Source: CALVUP01 sp964422195
Lineage (GTDB): Bacteria > Bacillota_I > Bacilli_A > RF39 > UBA660
Length of the DNA: 37,269 nt
Direction of reading: 5' to 3'
NCBI GenBank assembly: GCA_964422195.1
Contig: CAYRAF010000005.1
Coordinates: 1 to 37,269, forward strand
This document shows, piece after piece, positions 22,627-30,465 of the stretch; position 1 is the first letter of the stretch, and every line of letters begins with the position of its first letter. Position numbers and translations under genes: made by a program. Under the pieces are notes generated by a model. It did no database searches. It was not told where the DNA came from and was given only the letters and a program-made list of their open reading frames with translations.

Positions 22627-24698
22627 GTATTAAAAAATATATTTTTGTTAAACAACAGGGTTATAAAGATTGTGGATGTGCTTGTTTACTTATGATTATT
22701 AAATACTATGGTGGTAATGTATCATTAGAGCATTTAAGAGAGTTAACTAAAACTACTAATAATGGTACTAATCTTTATAATTTAACAGAAACAGCTAATA
22801 AAATAGGTTTTAATAGCTATGGAGTTAAGGCTAATATTGATAGTATAAGCAATGATATATTACCAATAATAGCACATGGTATTCTTGATAAGAAATATAA
22901 GCATTTTATAGTTATTTATAAAATAAATAAGAAGAAAAAGAAAATATTAGTCGCAGATCCAGCTAATAAATTGAAGTATATTTCGTTTGAAGAATTTAAT
23001 GATTTTTCTTCAGGTTATTTTTGTATATTAGAATATAGTAAACCTCTCCAAAAAATTGAAATAAAAAATAAATTTAAAGATTTAATAGTAAAATATATTT
23101 TTCATTATAAAAAATATATTATTTGTAGTATATTATTTTCTTTCATATATATAGTGATCCACTTAATAACTTGCTATTACATCCAAGTAATAATAGACAA
23201 TACTATAGCCTATAAATCATTTTATAATCTTACTATAATAAGTATTATATTTCTTATATTATTTTTATTAAAAAATATTTTTATTCACATAAAGAATAAT
23301 CTTATTATTAGTCTTAATGAAAAAATAGATAGTAATTTAACTATAAATGTATTTGACCATATATTATCACTTCCATATTTTTATTATAAGAATCATCCTA
23401 CTGGTGAGATATTATCACGAATTAAAGATATCAAAGAGATTAATGAAGTAATTAGTAAAAGTATTACAGAAATAATTGTTAATTCTATCATTATAATTAT
23501 TAGTTTATTCATGCTTTTAATTCTCCATAAAATATTTTTTTCAATTTTATTATTATTGATGTTTATTTATTTTATACTATTCTATATAGCAAGTTTAATA
23601 ATAGATCCAATAAATAAAGAAATTCATGTTGCTACAGGTAAAATAAATAATAACTTAGTAGAAAATATCAGTATGATTTCTACAATAAAAAATTTAAATA
23701 TAAATACTGTAATAAAGCATAAATTTTCATTTGATTATAAAAAATATTTATTAAAAAACAAATATTTTCTAAATAAATGCAATAATTTAAATACAACTTT
23801 TAATTTATTAGATACTTTTGGGCATGTAACATTTATCTTCATCGCAGTATTACTTATTTATATGAAAAATTATAATGTTGGTTTTATTTTAACTTATCAA
23901 CAAATCTTTTCATATTTATTGTTATCATATAAAGATTTGCTTACCTCAGTACTTAGTATTAAAAATACAAAAGAGAGTTTTAATAGAATAAAAGAGTTAT
24001 ATTTTGTAAAAGAAGAAGTTAATAATCATTGTAATATAGATTTCAAAGGTAATATCAATATTCATAATTTAACTTTTTCATATTCAAAAAAAATAATATT
24101 TAATAACTTAAATTTAAGAATAACTCCGGGTTCTAAAATAATGCTATGTGGAAATAGTGGTGTAGGTAAATCTACATTAGCTAAAATATTATTTAAACAT
24201 ATAGATGTGGCAAGAGGGTATGTATATATAGATGATATTGATATTAATGATTATAATTATAGTCTATTAAGGGATAATATTTGTTATTTATCACAAAATG
24301 AAATGTTAATAACTGATAGTATATATAATAATGTATTATTACATAGAAAAATAAAATATGAAGATTTTTTAAAAGCATCTAAAATAACTTTGTTGGATGA
24401 TATGATTAATACTAAAAAAATTAGTTATGAAATGTTATTAGAAGAAGATGGCTTCAATTTAAGTGGTGGTGAAAGACAGAAAATTTTACTTACTAGAGCA
24501 ATTCTAAAAAAATCAAAAATTTATATATTAGATGAAGCTTTAAGTGAAATTGATATTAAAAGTGAAAGAATAATACTAAAAAAATTGTTTCATATTTATA
24601 AAGATAAAACAATTATTTTTATATCTCATCGCTATGATAATAGTGATTTATTTGATAAGATTATTAATATTAAAAATGGAGTATGTCATTATGGATAA
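22599..24698 (+). CDS. Peptidase-C39 ABC exporter for double-glycine peptides
   Basis: About 700 aa. An N-terminal C39 Cys protease (YKDCGCACLLMIIKYYGG with the catalytic Cys of DCG, His in KYKHFIV, Asp in VADPA) precedes six membrane helices (about 165-440). The ATPase domain is complete: GNSGVGKST, LSGGERQ, ILDEALSEID, ISHR. Such proteins cut the leader after Gly-Gly and export the peptide. The start is uncertain. ATG 22599 has no ribosome site, while AGGAAGTGATAGT sits right before an in-frame ATT at 22629, where the family's usual start (KKYIFVKQ) would fall. The 3' end overlaps the accessory gene by eight bases. Two double-glycine peptides lie 420-560 bases downstream. Confidence 0.93.
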   Translation: MTINIIGSDSIKKYIFVKQQGYKDCGCACLLMIIKYYGGNVSLEHLRELTKTTNNGTNLYNLTETANKIGFNSYGVKANIDSISNDILPIIAHGILDKKYKHFIVIYKINKKKKKILVADPANKLKYISFEEFNDFSSGYFCILEYSKPLQKIEIKNKFKDLIVKYIFHYKKYIICSILFSFIYIVIHLITCYYIQVIIDNTIAYKSFYNLTIISIIFLILFLLKNIFIHIKNNLIISLNEKIDSNLTINVFDHILSLPYFYYKNHPTGEILSRIKDIKEINEVISKSITEIIVNSIIIIISLFMLLILHKIFFSILLLLMFIYFILFYIASLIIDPINKEIHVATGKINNNLVENISMISTIKNLNINTVIKHKFSFDYKKYLLKNKYFLNKCNNLNTTFNLLDTFGHVTFIFIAVLLIYMKNYNVGFILTYQQIFSYLLLSYKDLLTSVLSIKNTKESFNRIKELYFVKEEVNNHCNIDFKGNINIHNLTFSYSKKIIFNNLNLRITPGSKIMLCGNSGVGKSTLAKILFKHIDVARGYVYIDDIDINDYNYSLLRDNICYLSQNEMLITDSIYNNVLLHRKIKYEDFLKASKITLLDDMINTKKISYEMLLEEDGFNLSGGERQKILLTRAILKKSKIYILDEALSEIDIKSERIILKKLFHIYKDKTIIFISHRYDNSDLFDKIINIKNGVCHYG

Positions 24699-25119
24699 TT
24701 ACATTGATATTAATGATTATTTATTATTAAACAAGGAACAAAAAATGTATTATTCATATATAGTAATTTTATGCTTATTAATAATTATTGTATTATCTTT
24801 ATTAAAAGTAGAAAAGTTTTATGAACTGCAGGGATACATATTAGATGAGCTTATTGTTATTAATGTCAATATAAATGATATTAACAAAATAACTAGTAAT
24901 AGATATTTATATATGAATAATAAAGAATATGAATATAGTGTGTATGATATATCTGAAGAAATAAACGCAGTGGGGGATAATTATTATAAAGAAGTAAGAT
25001 TAAAAATCACTTTAGATGATACTATAAATAATGATTTCAATATTTTAAAAATTAAAATCAAATTGAAAAGTGATAGATTTTACAAAATAATAATAAATAA
25101 AATGAAAGGAGTATTATGA
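24691..25119 (+). CDS. One-helix accessory protein of the bacteriocin exporter
   Basis: A 142-aa protein: a cytosolic N-terminus of about 20 residues, one membrane helix (about 21-40, YSYIVILCLLIIIVLSLL), then an outward domain of alternating strands rich in Lys and Asp. Position and topology match the membrane-fusion (HlyD-like) accessory proteins that work with C39 exporters, but those are about 400 aa with coiled-coil arms; this would be a minimal form. Family not recognised by motif. ATG 24691 overlaps the exporter's end; its own stop overlaps the first peptide's ATG (ATGA), so the whole unit is translationally coupled. Confidence 0.7.
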   Translation: MDNYIDINDYLLLNKEQKMYYSYIVILCLLIIIVLSLLKVEKFYELQGYILDELIVINVNINDINKITSNRYLYMNNKEYEYSVYDISEEINAVGDNYYKEVRLKITLDDTINNDFNILKIKIKLKSDRFYKIIINKMKGVL

Positions 25120-25259
25120 ATAGATTAGAAAAAAAGGAAATGATGGAAGTAGAAGGAGGAATAAACATTTTATTAGTAACTGCTATTACAACCGCAGTAG
25201 TATTTATCTCAGGAATAATTACGGGCATAGTAAATCCTACGAGGTGTAATAACGGATGA
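25116..25259 (+). CDS. Class IIb bacteriocin peptide A (double-glycine leader)
   Basis: A 47-aa precursor. The leader MNRLEKKEMMEVEGG fits the double-glycine consensus: Leu -12, Glu -8, Met -7, Val -4, Gly-Gly at -2/-1. The 32-aa core begins INILLVTAITTAV, is strongly hydrophobic, contains GIITG (a GxxxG helix-packing motif) and ends NPTRCNNG with a single Cys. Small size, exporter upstream and a second GxxxG peptide directly downstream support a two-peptide pore-forming bacteriocin. AAAGGAGT precedes the ATG. It would be missed by a 60-residue cutoff. Exact target and activity unknown. Confidence 0.85.
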   Translation: MNRLEKKEMMEVEGGINILLVTAITTAVVFISGIITGIVNPTRCNNG

Positions 25260-25429
25260 TGAAATTACAAAAAAAAGAACTTTATAACATAGAAGGTGGT
25301 TCTATGACATTTAATGCTACTTATATAAATGCCATATATAAACTATCAGAATTAATTTTTAATATAGGTAGAGAAGTAGGATCTTCTATAAGAAGAGTTT
25401 CAAGTAATAAAGTATGTCCACTAAAATAA
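25256..25429 (+). CDS. Class IIb bacteriocin peptide B (double-glycine leader)
   Basis: A 57-aa precursor; the start is the first of two adjacent ATGs, overlapping the stop of peptide A. The leader KLQKKELYNIEGG matches the consensus fully (Leu -12, Glu -8, Leu -7, Ile -4, GG). The 42-aa core starts SMTFNATYINAIYK and contains NIGREVGSSIRRVSS with the GxxxG motif GREVG, and then one Cys (KVCPLK). Net charge of the core is about +4, against about +1 for peptide A. The GR-x-x-G-S-x-IRR phrase resembles, from memory, cores seen in other gut Bacillota bacteriocin loci. Likely partner of peptide A. Confidence 0.85.
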   Translation: MMKLQKKELYNIEGGSMTFNATYINAIYKLSELIFNIGREVGSSIRRVSSNKVCPLK

Positions 25430-25560
25430 GATATATATTTTTAATAATATTTTTACCTATATTATGTTATTTCCTAGGTGTATACCTCATTTTTATATAT
25501 AAATTAGGATATTACATAGGTAATTTTTTAAGATGTTTGTTCCATATAATAGTAGGATAA
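25414..25560 (+). CDS. 48-aa hydrophobic peptide, candidate bacteriocin immunity protein
   Basis: Opens at ATG 25414 inside the end of peptide B and stops at 25558-25560. Residues 4-33 form one or two hydrophobic helices beginning MSTKIRYIFLIIFLPILCYF; the end is HIIVG. Immunity genes of class IIb bacteriocins are often tiny membrane proteins placed right after the peptides, which is the basis of the call. It lacks a clear ribosome site and probably depends on coupling to peptide B. It could also be a chance frame, though it fills the operon up to the terminator. Confidence 0.55.
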   Translation: MSTKIRYIFLIIFLPILCYFLGVYLIFIYKLGYYIGNFLRCLFHIIVG

Positions 25561-25577
25561 TCCTACTATTTTTATTA
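25549..25577 (+). terminator. Terminator of the bacteriocin operon
   Basis: ATAGTAGGA / TCCTACTAT, nine-base perfect stem with a TAA loop and a following TTTTATT. The loop is the stop codon of the last small gene. Confidence 0.85.
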
Positions 25578-25627
25578 TATAACTTGACTTTTATCTTAAA
25601 AAATAGTATATTTATATACGACTACAT

Positions 25628-25704
25628 GGCGGTATTGGTGAAGTGGTTAACACGCTAGTTTGTGGCACTAGTATGCAAGAGTTCGATCCTCTTATACCGC
25701 CCCA
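25628..25704 (+). tRNA. tRNA-His (GTG)
   Basis: Acceptor arms GCGGTAT (25629-25635) and ATACCGC (25694-25700) pair fully. G at 25628 opposite C at 25701 is the extra G-1/C73 pair unique to tRNA-His. The anticodon GTG is at 25662-25664, the T-loop reads GTTCGATCC, and CCA is encoded at 25702-25704. All arms are present. Confidence 0.97.
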
Positions 25705-25716
25705 TATATATAAATA

Positions 25717-25750
25717 AACAAACTATAAATATAATAGTTTGTTTTTTATT
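25717..25750 (+). terminator. Terminator after tRNA-His
   Basis: AACAAACTA / TAGTTTGTT stem followed by a T run. Confidence 0.8.
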
Positions 25751-25760
25751 TTAAGGAATG

Positions 25761-25792
25761 AAAAAAACAGATACACAATTATGTATCTGTTT
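25761..25792 (-). terminator. Terminator of the Cys-loop membrane gene
   Basis: On the minus strand AAACAGATAC / GTATCTGTTT, ten-base stem followed by Ts. Confidence 0.75.
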
Positions 25793-25806
25793 CAAAATAA
25801 TCACAA

Positions 25807-26073
25807 TTAACGATGTATTAAATTTTTATATTGTTTTCTTTTTAAATAAACTAATATAAAAAGTATTATAAAAATAATTATAATAGGGGATAAATATATA
25901 CCTAAGAATATTAAACTTAACCATAAAGTGTTAACAGCCTCACTTCCATATTCTCTATTACATCCACCATTTAAAAATCCACATAAAGAATCTGGCTCTA
26001 TTCCATTAAAATATACATAAATAAACTCAATACAGATAAACGAAAAAAACAGAATTATAAATATCAACATCAT
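25807..26073 (-). CDS. Small two-helix membrane protein with a Cys-containing outer loop
   Basis: 88 aa from ATG 26073; probably 111 aa from an ATT at 26142. Two hydrophobic segments flank a loop with two Cys (SLCGFLNGGCNREYG) that could form a disulfide outside the cell; the end is basic (KRKQYKNL). No ribosome site precedes ATG 26073. Upstream in the same open frame, GAGGTGATTT lies directly before ATT 26142, 36 bases below a strong promoter, and the added residues (KGNISKKQIEKKYK plus more helix) make a sensible cytosolic start. Function unknown. Its place next to the bacteriocin genes hints at, but does not show, a related role. Confidence 0.7.
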   Translation of the reverse strand: MMLIFIILFFSFICIEFIYVYFNGIEPDSLCGFLNGGCNREYGSEAVNTLWLSLIFLGIYLSPIIIIFIILFILVYLKRKQYKNLIHR

Positions 26074-26177
26074 AATAAATAAAATGTTATATATTTTATA
26101 TTTTTTTTCAATTTGTTTTTTTGATATATTTCCTTTAATAATAAATCACCTCTTTTAAAGATAGTATTTATACTAAC

Positions 26178-26206
26178 ATTATAATATTTTGTAAATAAAT
26201 AAGCAA
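26178..26206 (-). promoter_or_regulatory. Promoter of the Cys-loop membrane gene
   Basis: On the minus strand TTGCTT (26206-26201), 17-base spacer, TATAAT (26183-26178). Expected transcript start near 26171, which fits a ribosome site at 26156-26146. Confidence 0.65.
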
Positions 26207-26253
26207 TATGTAATTATATTGTACAAATTTTTAAAACTTTTTAATGTCCAATA

Positions 26254-26282
26254 TTTACTATAATTAATTGTTATGCTATAAT
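26254..26282 (+). promoter_or_regulatory. Promoter of the FkbM gene
   Basis: TTACTA, 17-base spacer, TATAAT with an upstream TG (TGCTATAAT). Confidence 0.6.
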
Positions 26283-26311
26283 AAACATCATAAAATTAAA
26301 GGAGAATTAAT

Positions 26312-27313
26312 ATGGATATTAAAACATTTTTAAATTTTGTTAAATGGCAAATAAAAGGAAGATTACCAAATGAAGAATTTTTTATTAGAGCATTTAAAAA
26401 TCCTGGTAATTTTACTGAGGATGATATATCTTATTATTTATATTTATGTGATATATATAAACAAAACTTACCGAAATATTTATTTGGTAGTTATTTAATA
26501 AATGAAAAACAACTTGAAAATTTTTATAGTTTTTTAGACAAATATAAAAAAGATAATCATTATGAATTTTTAATAGATAACAAATTAATAAGATTACCTA
26601 TTCCGCAAAAAAATGATAGGCAGTTCTTTAGAAATGAGCTTTTTGACTTAATACTCCCTTATTTAGCTGATTATCCCCAAGTTAGTAATATTCCTTTTCA
26701 TGAGGGCCCATATGAATATAATGATGTATATTTAGGTGATAAAGATATTGTTTTAGATTTAGGGGCAAATGTTGGTATGTTTTCAGCGTTTGCTAGTGCT
26801 AAGGGGTGTAAAGTTTATGCTTTTGAACCTACAAAAGATACAATAGCAAGATATCTAAACATAACATCTTTATTAAATCCAAATATCGAAATTGTTAATA
26901 TGGCTGTATCTGATAAAAGTCATATCCAAGTTCCTTTTAGTATAGATACTGAAAATAGTGCATGTAATGGAATTACAGAGATAAGCGATAATGTTTTTGG
27001 ACATAATGAGAAATCAACTACAGTTGAGACAATAACGATAGATGATTTTGTTAAAGAAAATAATTTAAATAAAGTTGACTTTATTAAAGCTGATATTGAA
27101 GGTGCAGAACGTATGATGTTAGTCGGCGCCAAAAATACATTAAAGGAATTTGAACCAAATTTATCAATATGTTATTATCACTGTTTAGATGATTACAAAG
27201 TTTTGAGAGATTTAATATTAGATGCTAATAATAATTATGAAATTGCAACACGCTATAAAAAAATATATGCTCACTCAAAGACAAAAACAAAAGTAAAATC
27301 ATTACATCATTAA
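26312..27313 (+). CDS. FkbM-family methyltransferase
   Basis: A 333-aa protein. The N-terminal 130 residues are a helical region; the methyltransferase domain starts around 145. The SAM loop is VLDLGANVGMFSAFAS and the acidic strand-2 end is AFEPTKDT. TITIDDFVKENNLNKVDFIK and DIEGAE are the hallmark FkbM phrases. The family O-methylates sugars or other metabolites, often in glycan or secondary-metabolite clusters; substrate here unknown. AAAGGAG precedes the ATG. It has its own promoter and is not obviously in an operon. Confidence 0.9.
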   Translation: MDIKTFLNFVKWQIKGRLPNEEFFIRAFKNPGNFTEDDISYYLYLCDIYKQNLPKYLFGSYLINEKQLENFYSFLDKYKKDNHYEFLIDNKLIRLPIPQKNDRQFFRNELFDLILPYLADYPQVSNIPFHEGPYEYNDVYLGDKDIVLDLGANVGMFSAFASAKGCKVYAFEPTKDTIARYLNITSLLNPNIEIVNMAVSDKSHIQVPFSIDTENSACNGITEISDNVFGHNEKSTTVETITIDDFVKENNLNKVDFIKADIEGAERMMLVGAKNTLKEFEPNLSICYYHCLDDYKVLRDLILDANNNYEIATRYKKIYAHSKTKTKVKSLHH

Positions 27314-27324
27314 AATACTTTATA

Positions 27325-27333
27325 TGTTATAAT
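27325..27333 (+). promoter_or_regulatory. Extended -10 of the histidine phosphatase gene
   Basis: TGTTATAAT, 33 bases before the ATG; -35 not evident. Confidence 0.5.
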
Positions 27334-27366
27334 GATGGTAAAGATAATTGTTCTGGAGGTGGTATT

Positions 27367-28008
27367 ATGCAAAAAACAATATACTTGATAAGACATTCAG
27401 TAAAGTTTAATCCTAAGAATATTGATTTATATAATACTTTGGATAATAAACAAACTCAAACAGAAAAGAAAATGCTTAGTGTAGAAGGTGAGAAAAGGGC
27501 AGAAATTTTAAGTAGGCAAGAAGAATTTAAAAATGTAGATGCTGTGTATTCTAGTGATTATGCTAGGGCTATGCAGACTGCTAAATACTTTTTACATGAT
27601 GGTTTAAAACTAAATATTGACAGAAGATTTAATGAAAGAACTAACGGAGATATCGATAAAGAAAAATATCCAAACTTTTTCTGTGATCAGTATCATGATA
27701 AATATCTAAAAGCTGATAACGGAGAATCACAAATTGAAGTTTCTAAAAGAATTACTGAAGCATTTTATGATGTAGTTAAAACAGATTATAAAAAAATAGT
27801 TATAGTTGCACATGGTACTTCTTTAACATTTTTATTAATGAATTGGTGTAAATTATTAGATGTACAAAGTAATTTATTAAGAAAATTAGAATTTAATGGC
27901 AAAGTTATTATTGATAGACCATATAATTCACCAGAGGTTTTTAAACTAACTTTAGATGGTGATAAAGTTATTAATATAGAAGTTCTAGAGTTTGATGAAT
28001 TGAAATAA
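27367..28008 (+). CDS. Histidine phosphatase family protein
   Basis: A 213-aa member of the phosphoglycerate-mutase-like superfamily. LIRHS (residues 7-11) has the phospho-accepting His with Ser in place of the usual Gly. YSSDYARAMQTA is the conserved Arg loop, RFNERTNGD holds the catalytic acid region, and VAHGTSLTF has the second His. It should be a cytosolic phosphatase of a small metabolite. GGAGGTGG is well placed before the ATG. It ends at a bidirectional terminator. Confidence 0.9.
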   Translation: MQKTIYLIRHSVKFNPKNIDLYNTLDNKQTQTEKKMLSVEGEKRAEILSRQEEFKNVDAVYSSDYARAMQTAKYFLHDGLKLNIDRRFNERTNGDIDKEKYPNFFCDQYHDKYLKADNGESQIEVSKRITEAFYDVVKTDYKKIVIVAHGTSLTFLLMNWCKLLDVQSNLLRKLEFNGKVIIDRPYNSPEVFKLTLDGDKVINIEVLEFDELK

Positions 28009-28011
28009 TAT

Positions 28012-28039
28012 AAAAAATCAATTAATAAATTGATTTTTT
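28012..28039. terminator. Bidirectional terminator
   Basis: AAAAAATCAAT / ATTGATTTTTT, 11-base stem, between the convergent histidine phosphatase and XRE genes. Confidence 0.82.
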
Positions 28040-28649
28040 ATTTTTCTTTATAATTTTTTTTATTCCAACTTTTCATATGACATTTAGGACATTTTAAATA
28101 TCTTGTTGTCCCTATATGCATTGCAAAATATACATCTTTATATTTAGGTATATATTTATGATGACATTTTCTACATTCATAATATCCTGTTTCTGTTTCA
28201 ATCTTTAAAGCAACAGATACACCGATTATGAAAAATATAAAGGAAAGTACTATTAATATAATTCTAGCTATATTATTTTCAATTAAATAAGAAGATACAA
28301 ATATTAGTATAAAAAATGAAATAGAAGACATAAAACCAATAATAATTTCATTGAACATTAGTCTTTTATTTTGCAATTCTATCCTATTCTTCATTTCTAG
28401 AATAACTTTATCTGCTTTTGTATCATATTCTTTTTGATCAACTTTTTCTCCGCAAAATAGATCATTAATAGTGATATCTAATATATCACATAAATTTTTA
28501 ATGATAGAAGCATCAGGCATACTAATACCATTTTCCCATTTTGATATAGCTCTATCTGTAATATTAAGTTTTTCTGCTAATTGAGATTGTGTTATATTTT
28601 TTTCTTTTCTTTTTTCTTTTATAAATTTTCCAATTTTTATTTGGTCCAT
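28038..28649 (-). CDS. Membrane-bound XRE regulator with zinc ribbon
   Basis: A 203-aa protein in three parts. Residues 1-66 form a Cro/C1-type helix-turn-helix (ITQSQLAEKLNITDRAISKW). Two membrane helices follow at about 103-147. The C-terminal zinc ribbon has CRKC and CPKC pairs (about 159-190). It may sense an envelope signal and act at nearby promoters. GGTGAT precedes the ATG. A TATAAT (28675-28670) lies upstream on the minus strand. It is divergent from the serpin gene with 149 bases between, so it could regulate the serpin (inference). Confidence 0.88.
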   Translation of the reverse strand: MDQIKIGKFIKEKRKEKNITQSQLAEKLNITDRAISKWENGISMPDASIIKNLCDILDITINDLFCGEKVDQKEYDTKADKVILEMKNRIELQNKRLMFNEIIIGFMSSISFFILIFVSSYLIENNIARIILIVLSFIFFIIGVSVALKIETETGYYECRKCHHKYIPKYKDVYFAMHIGTTRYLKCPKCHMKSWNKKNYKEK

Positions 28650-28798
28650 AATATCACCTTCTTATCTATATTATACTAATAAAAATAAAAAAAATATACA
28701 AACTGTTGGTTGAGTTTACATAATTTATATATTAAAAAATATTTACAAATTTTACAATAAATATTACAATAGTCATATAAAATAAAAAGGAGGAAAAT

Positions 28799-30391
28799 AT
28801 GGAAGAAGAAAAGAATATTATACCAACTACACCAACTACAGAAATAGCAAAAAGTCCTAAGGGCAAAAAGAAAAAGATTATTATTGCTATAGTAGTAGTC
28901 TTATTAATTGTTGCAGGAGTTGTATGTTATTTATATAAAGACAAAATATTTAAAACAAATGATAAAACAGCAACTGCTGAAAAAAGGCCTGTATCAAAAT
29001 ATAGGATGAGTGGAAATGGCCTTGAATATTTTGATATTAGTTTTTTACAACTAGAAAATGAACAAAAAAATAAAGTTTATAGTCCATTATCAATTAAATA
29101 TGCACTTGCAATGTTAAATGAAGGAACAGCTGGAGAGAGTAAAAAGCAAATAACAGATGTAATAGGAGATTACAAATCTAAAAAATATACAAATAGTAAG
29201 AATTTATCACTTGCTAATGCTATGTATATAAAAGATAGTTTTAAAAGTGAAGTGAAAGAGAGTTATACTAAAAATTTAAGTAGTAAATATGGTGCTGAAG
29301 TTATTTATGATCCATTTTCAAGTGCTAAACCAATGAATGATTGGGTATCAAATAAAACATTTAAATTAGTTAATAATTTACTTACTGATGAAACAGTAAC
29401 AGATTCACAGTTCATATTAATTAATGCACTTGCAATTGATATGGAGTGGAATAAAAAAATACAATCAGAACATGATGATTATGGAGTAAATTATGAACAT
29501 GAAAAGTACTCTGCTTTTGTATCTGCTTTAGATAGTGGATATCCATCATTAGAATTTAATAATAAGAAAATGGCAGCTAAATCAGCAGAAATTAGTGCAA
29601 CTGCAAATAAATATGATATTGTAAAAGAAATTGGAGAAGACAAAATACGAAAAGAAGTTGGAGAAGCATATAAAAAATGGTTAAAATCTGATGAGGTATG
29701 TGAACCAGTAGAAAAGAATGTTGATAAATTTTTAGATGGATATATAAAAGAAATTAATAGTAACTATAAAAAAATTAGTTCATCAACAGATTTTTATTTC
29801 TATGATGATGAAAATGTTAAATCATTTGCTAAAGATTTAAAAACTTATGATGGAACTACATTACAATATGTTGGAATTATGCCAAAACAAATAGCTTTAG
29901 ATGAATATATTAAAAATTTAGATGCTAAACAAGCTAATGAGATAATTACTAATTTAAAAGATATTAAATTAGAAAACTTTAAAGATGGTGTGATAACAGA
30001 AGTTTCAGGATTTATACCTATGTTTAAGATGGAATATGATCTAAATTTATTAAATGATTTACAAACATTGGGAATAAAAGATGTATTTGAGGAAGACAAA
30101 GCAGATTTATCTAATATGATAAAGGGCAAAAATTTATTCATTGCTGAAGCAGTTCATAAAGCAAATATTGAATTTTCAAATGATGGAATAAAAGCAGGAG
30201 CAGCAACTGCATTAGCTGGAAAAGGTGCAACTGGTTGTGGATTTGAATATGAATATGATGTACCTGTAGAAAAAATTAATATTTCATTTGATAAACCATA
30301 TTTATATTTTGTAAGAGATAAAGATAGTGGTGAAGTTTGGTTCGCAGGTACTGTATATGAACCAATAAAATACGTTGAACAATCATATTGA
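28799..30391 (+). CDS. Membrane-anchored serpin
   Basis: A 530-aa serine-protease inhibitor of the serpin superfamily. A basic cytosolic tail and one membrane helix (about 26-47) anchor it, and the serpin domain faces outside. VYSPLSIKYALAMLNEGTAG and ILINALAIDMEW are core serpin phrases. Near the end SNDGIKAGAATALAG is the hinge of the reactive-centre loop, with the small residues required for loop insertion, so it is probably inhibitory. Counting from the hinge Gly as P15 puts P1 near the Ala of GKGATG. FDKPYLYFVRDKDSGEVWFAG is the conserved C-terminal signature. The domain is longer than usual, with extra sequence around 225-310. AAAGGAGG precedes the ATG. Confidence 0.93.
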   Translation: MEEEKNIIPTTPTTEIAKSPKGKKKKIIIAIVVVLLIVAGVVCYLYKDKIFKTNDKTATAEKRPVSKYRMSGNGLEYFDISFLQLENEQKNKVYSPLSIKYALAMLNEGTAGESKKQITDVIGDYKSKKYTNSKNLSLANAMYIKDSFKSEVKESYTKNLSSKYGAEVIYDPFSSAKPMNDWVSNKTFKLVNNLLTDETVTDSQFILINALAIDMEWNKKIQSEHDDYGVNYEHEKYSAFVSALDSGYPSLEFNNKKMAAKSAEISATANKYDIVKEIGEDKIRKEVGEAYKKWLKSDEVCEPVEKNVDKFLDGYIKEINSNYKKISSSTDFYFYDDENVKSFAKDLKTYDGTTLQYVGIMPKQIALDEYIKNLDAKQANEIITNLKDIKLENFKDGVITEVSGFIPMFKMEYDLNLLNDLQTLGIKDVFEEDKADLSNMIKGKNLFIAEAVHKANIEFSNDGIKAGAATALAGKGATGCGFEYEYDVPVEKINISFDKPYLYFVRDKDSGEVWFAGTVYEPIKYVEQSY

Positions 30392-30398
30392 TTGATAG

Positions 30399-30424
30399 AA
30401 AAAGAGAGTTAATCTCTTTTTTCT
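30399..30424 (+). terminator. Terminator of the serpin gene
   Basis: AAAAAGAGA / TCTCTTTTT stem with a 5-base loop and a T-rich tail. Confidence 0.75.
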
Positions 30425-30465
30425 TTTTATTAAAATATGTTAGTATATATGTGGAGGTAATAACT

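Noticed and set aside
30388..30465. N-terminal extension of the ASCH protein
   Set aside because: The stretch overlaps the serpin stop and terminator and lacks a ribosome site; GGAGGT before ATG 30466 is decisive.
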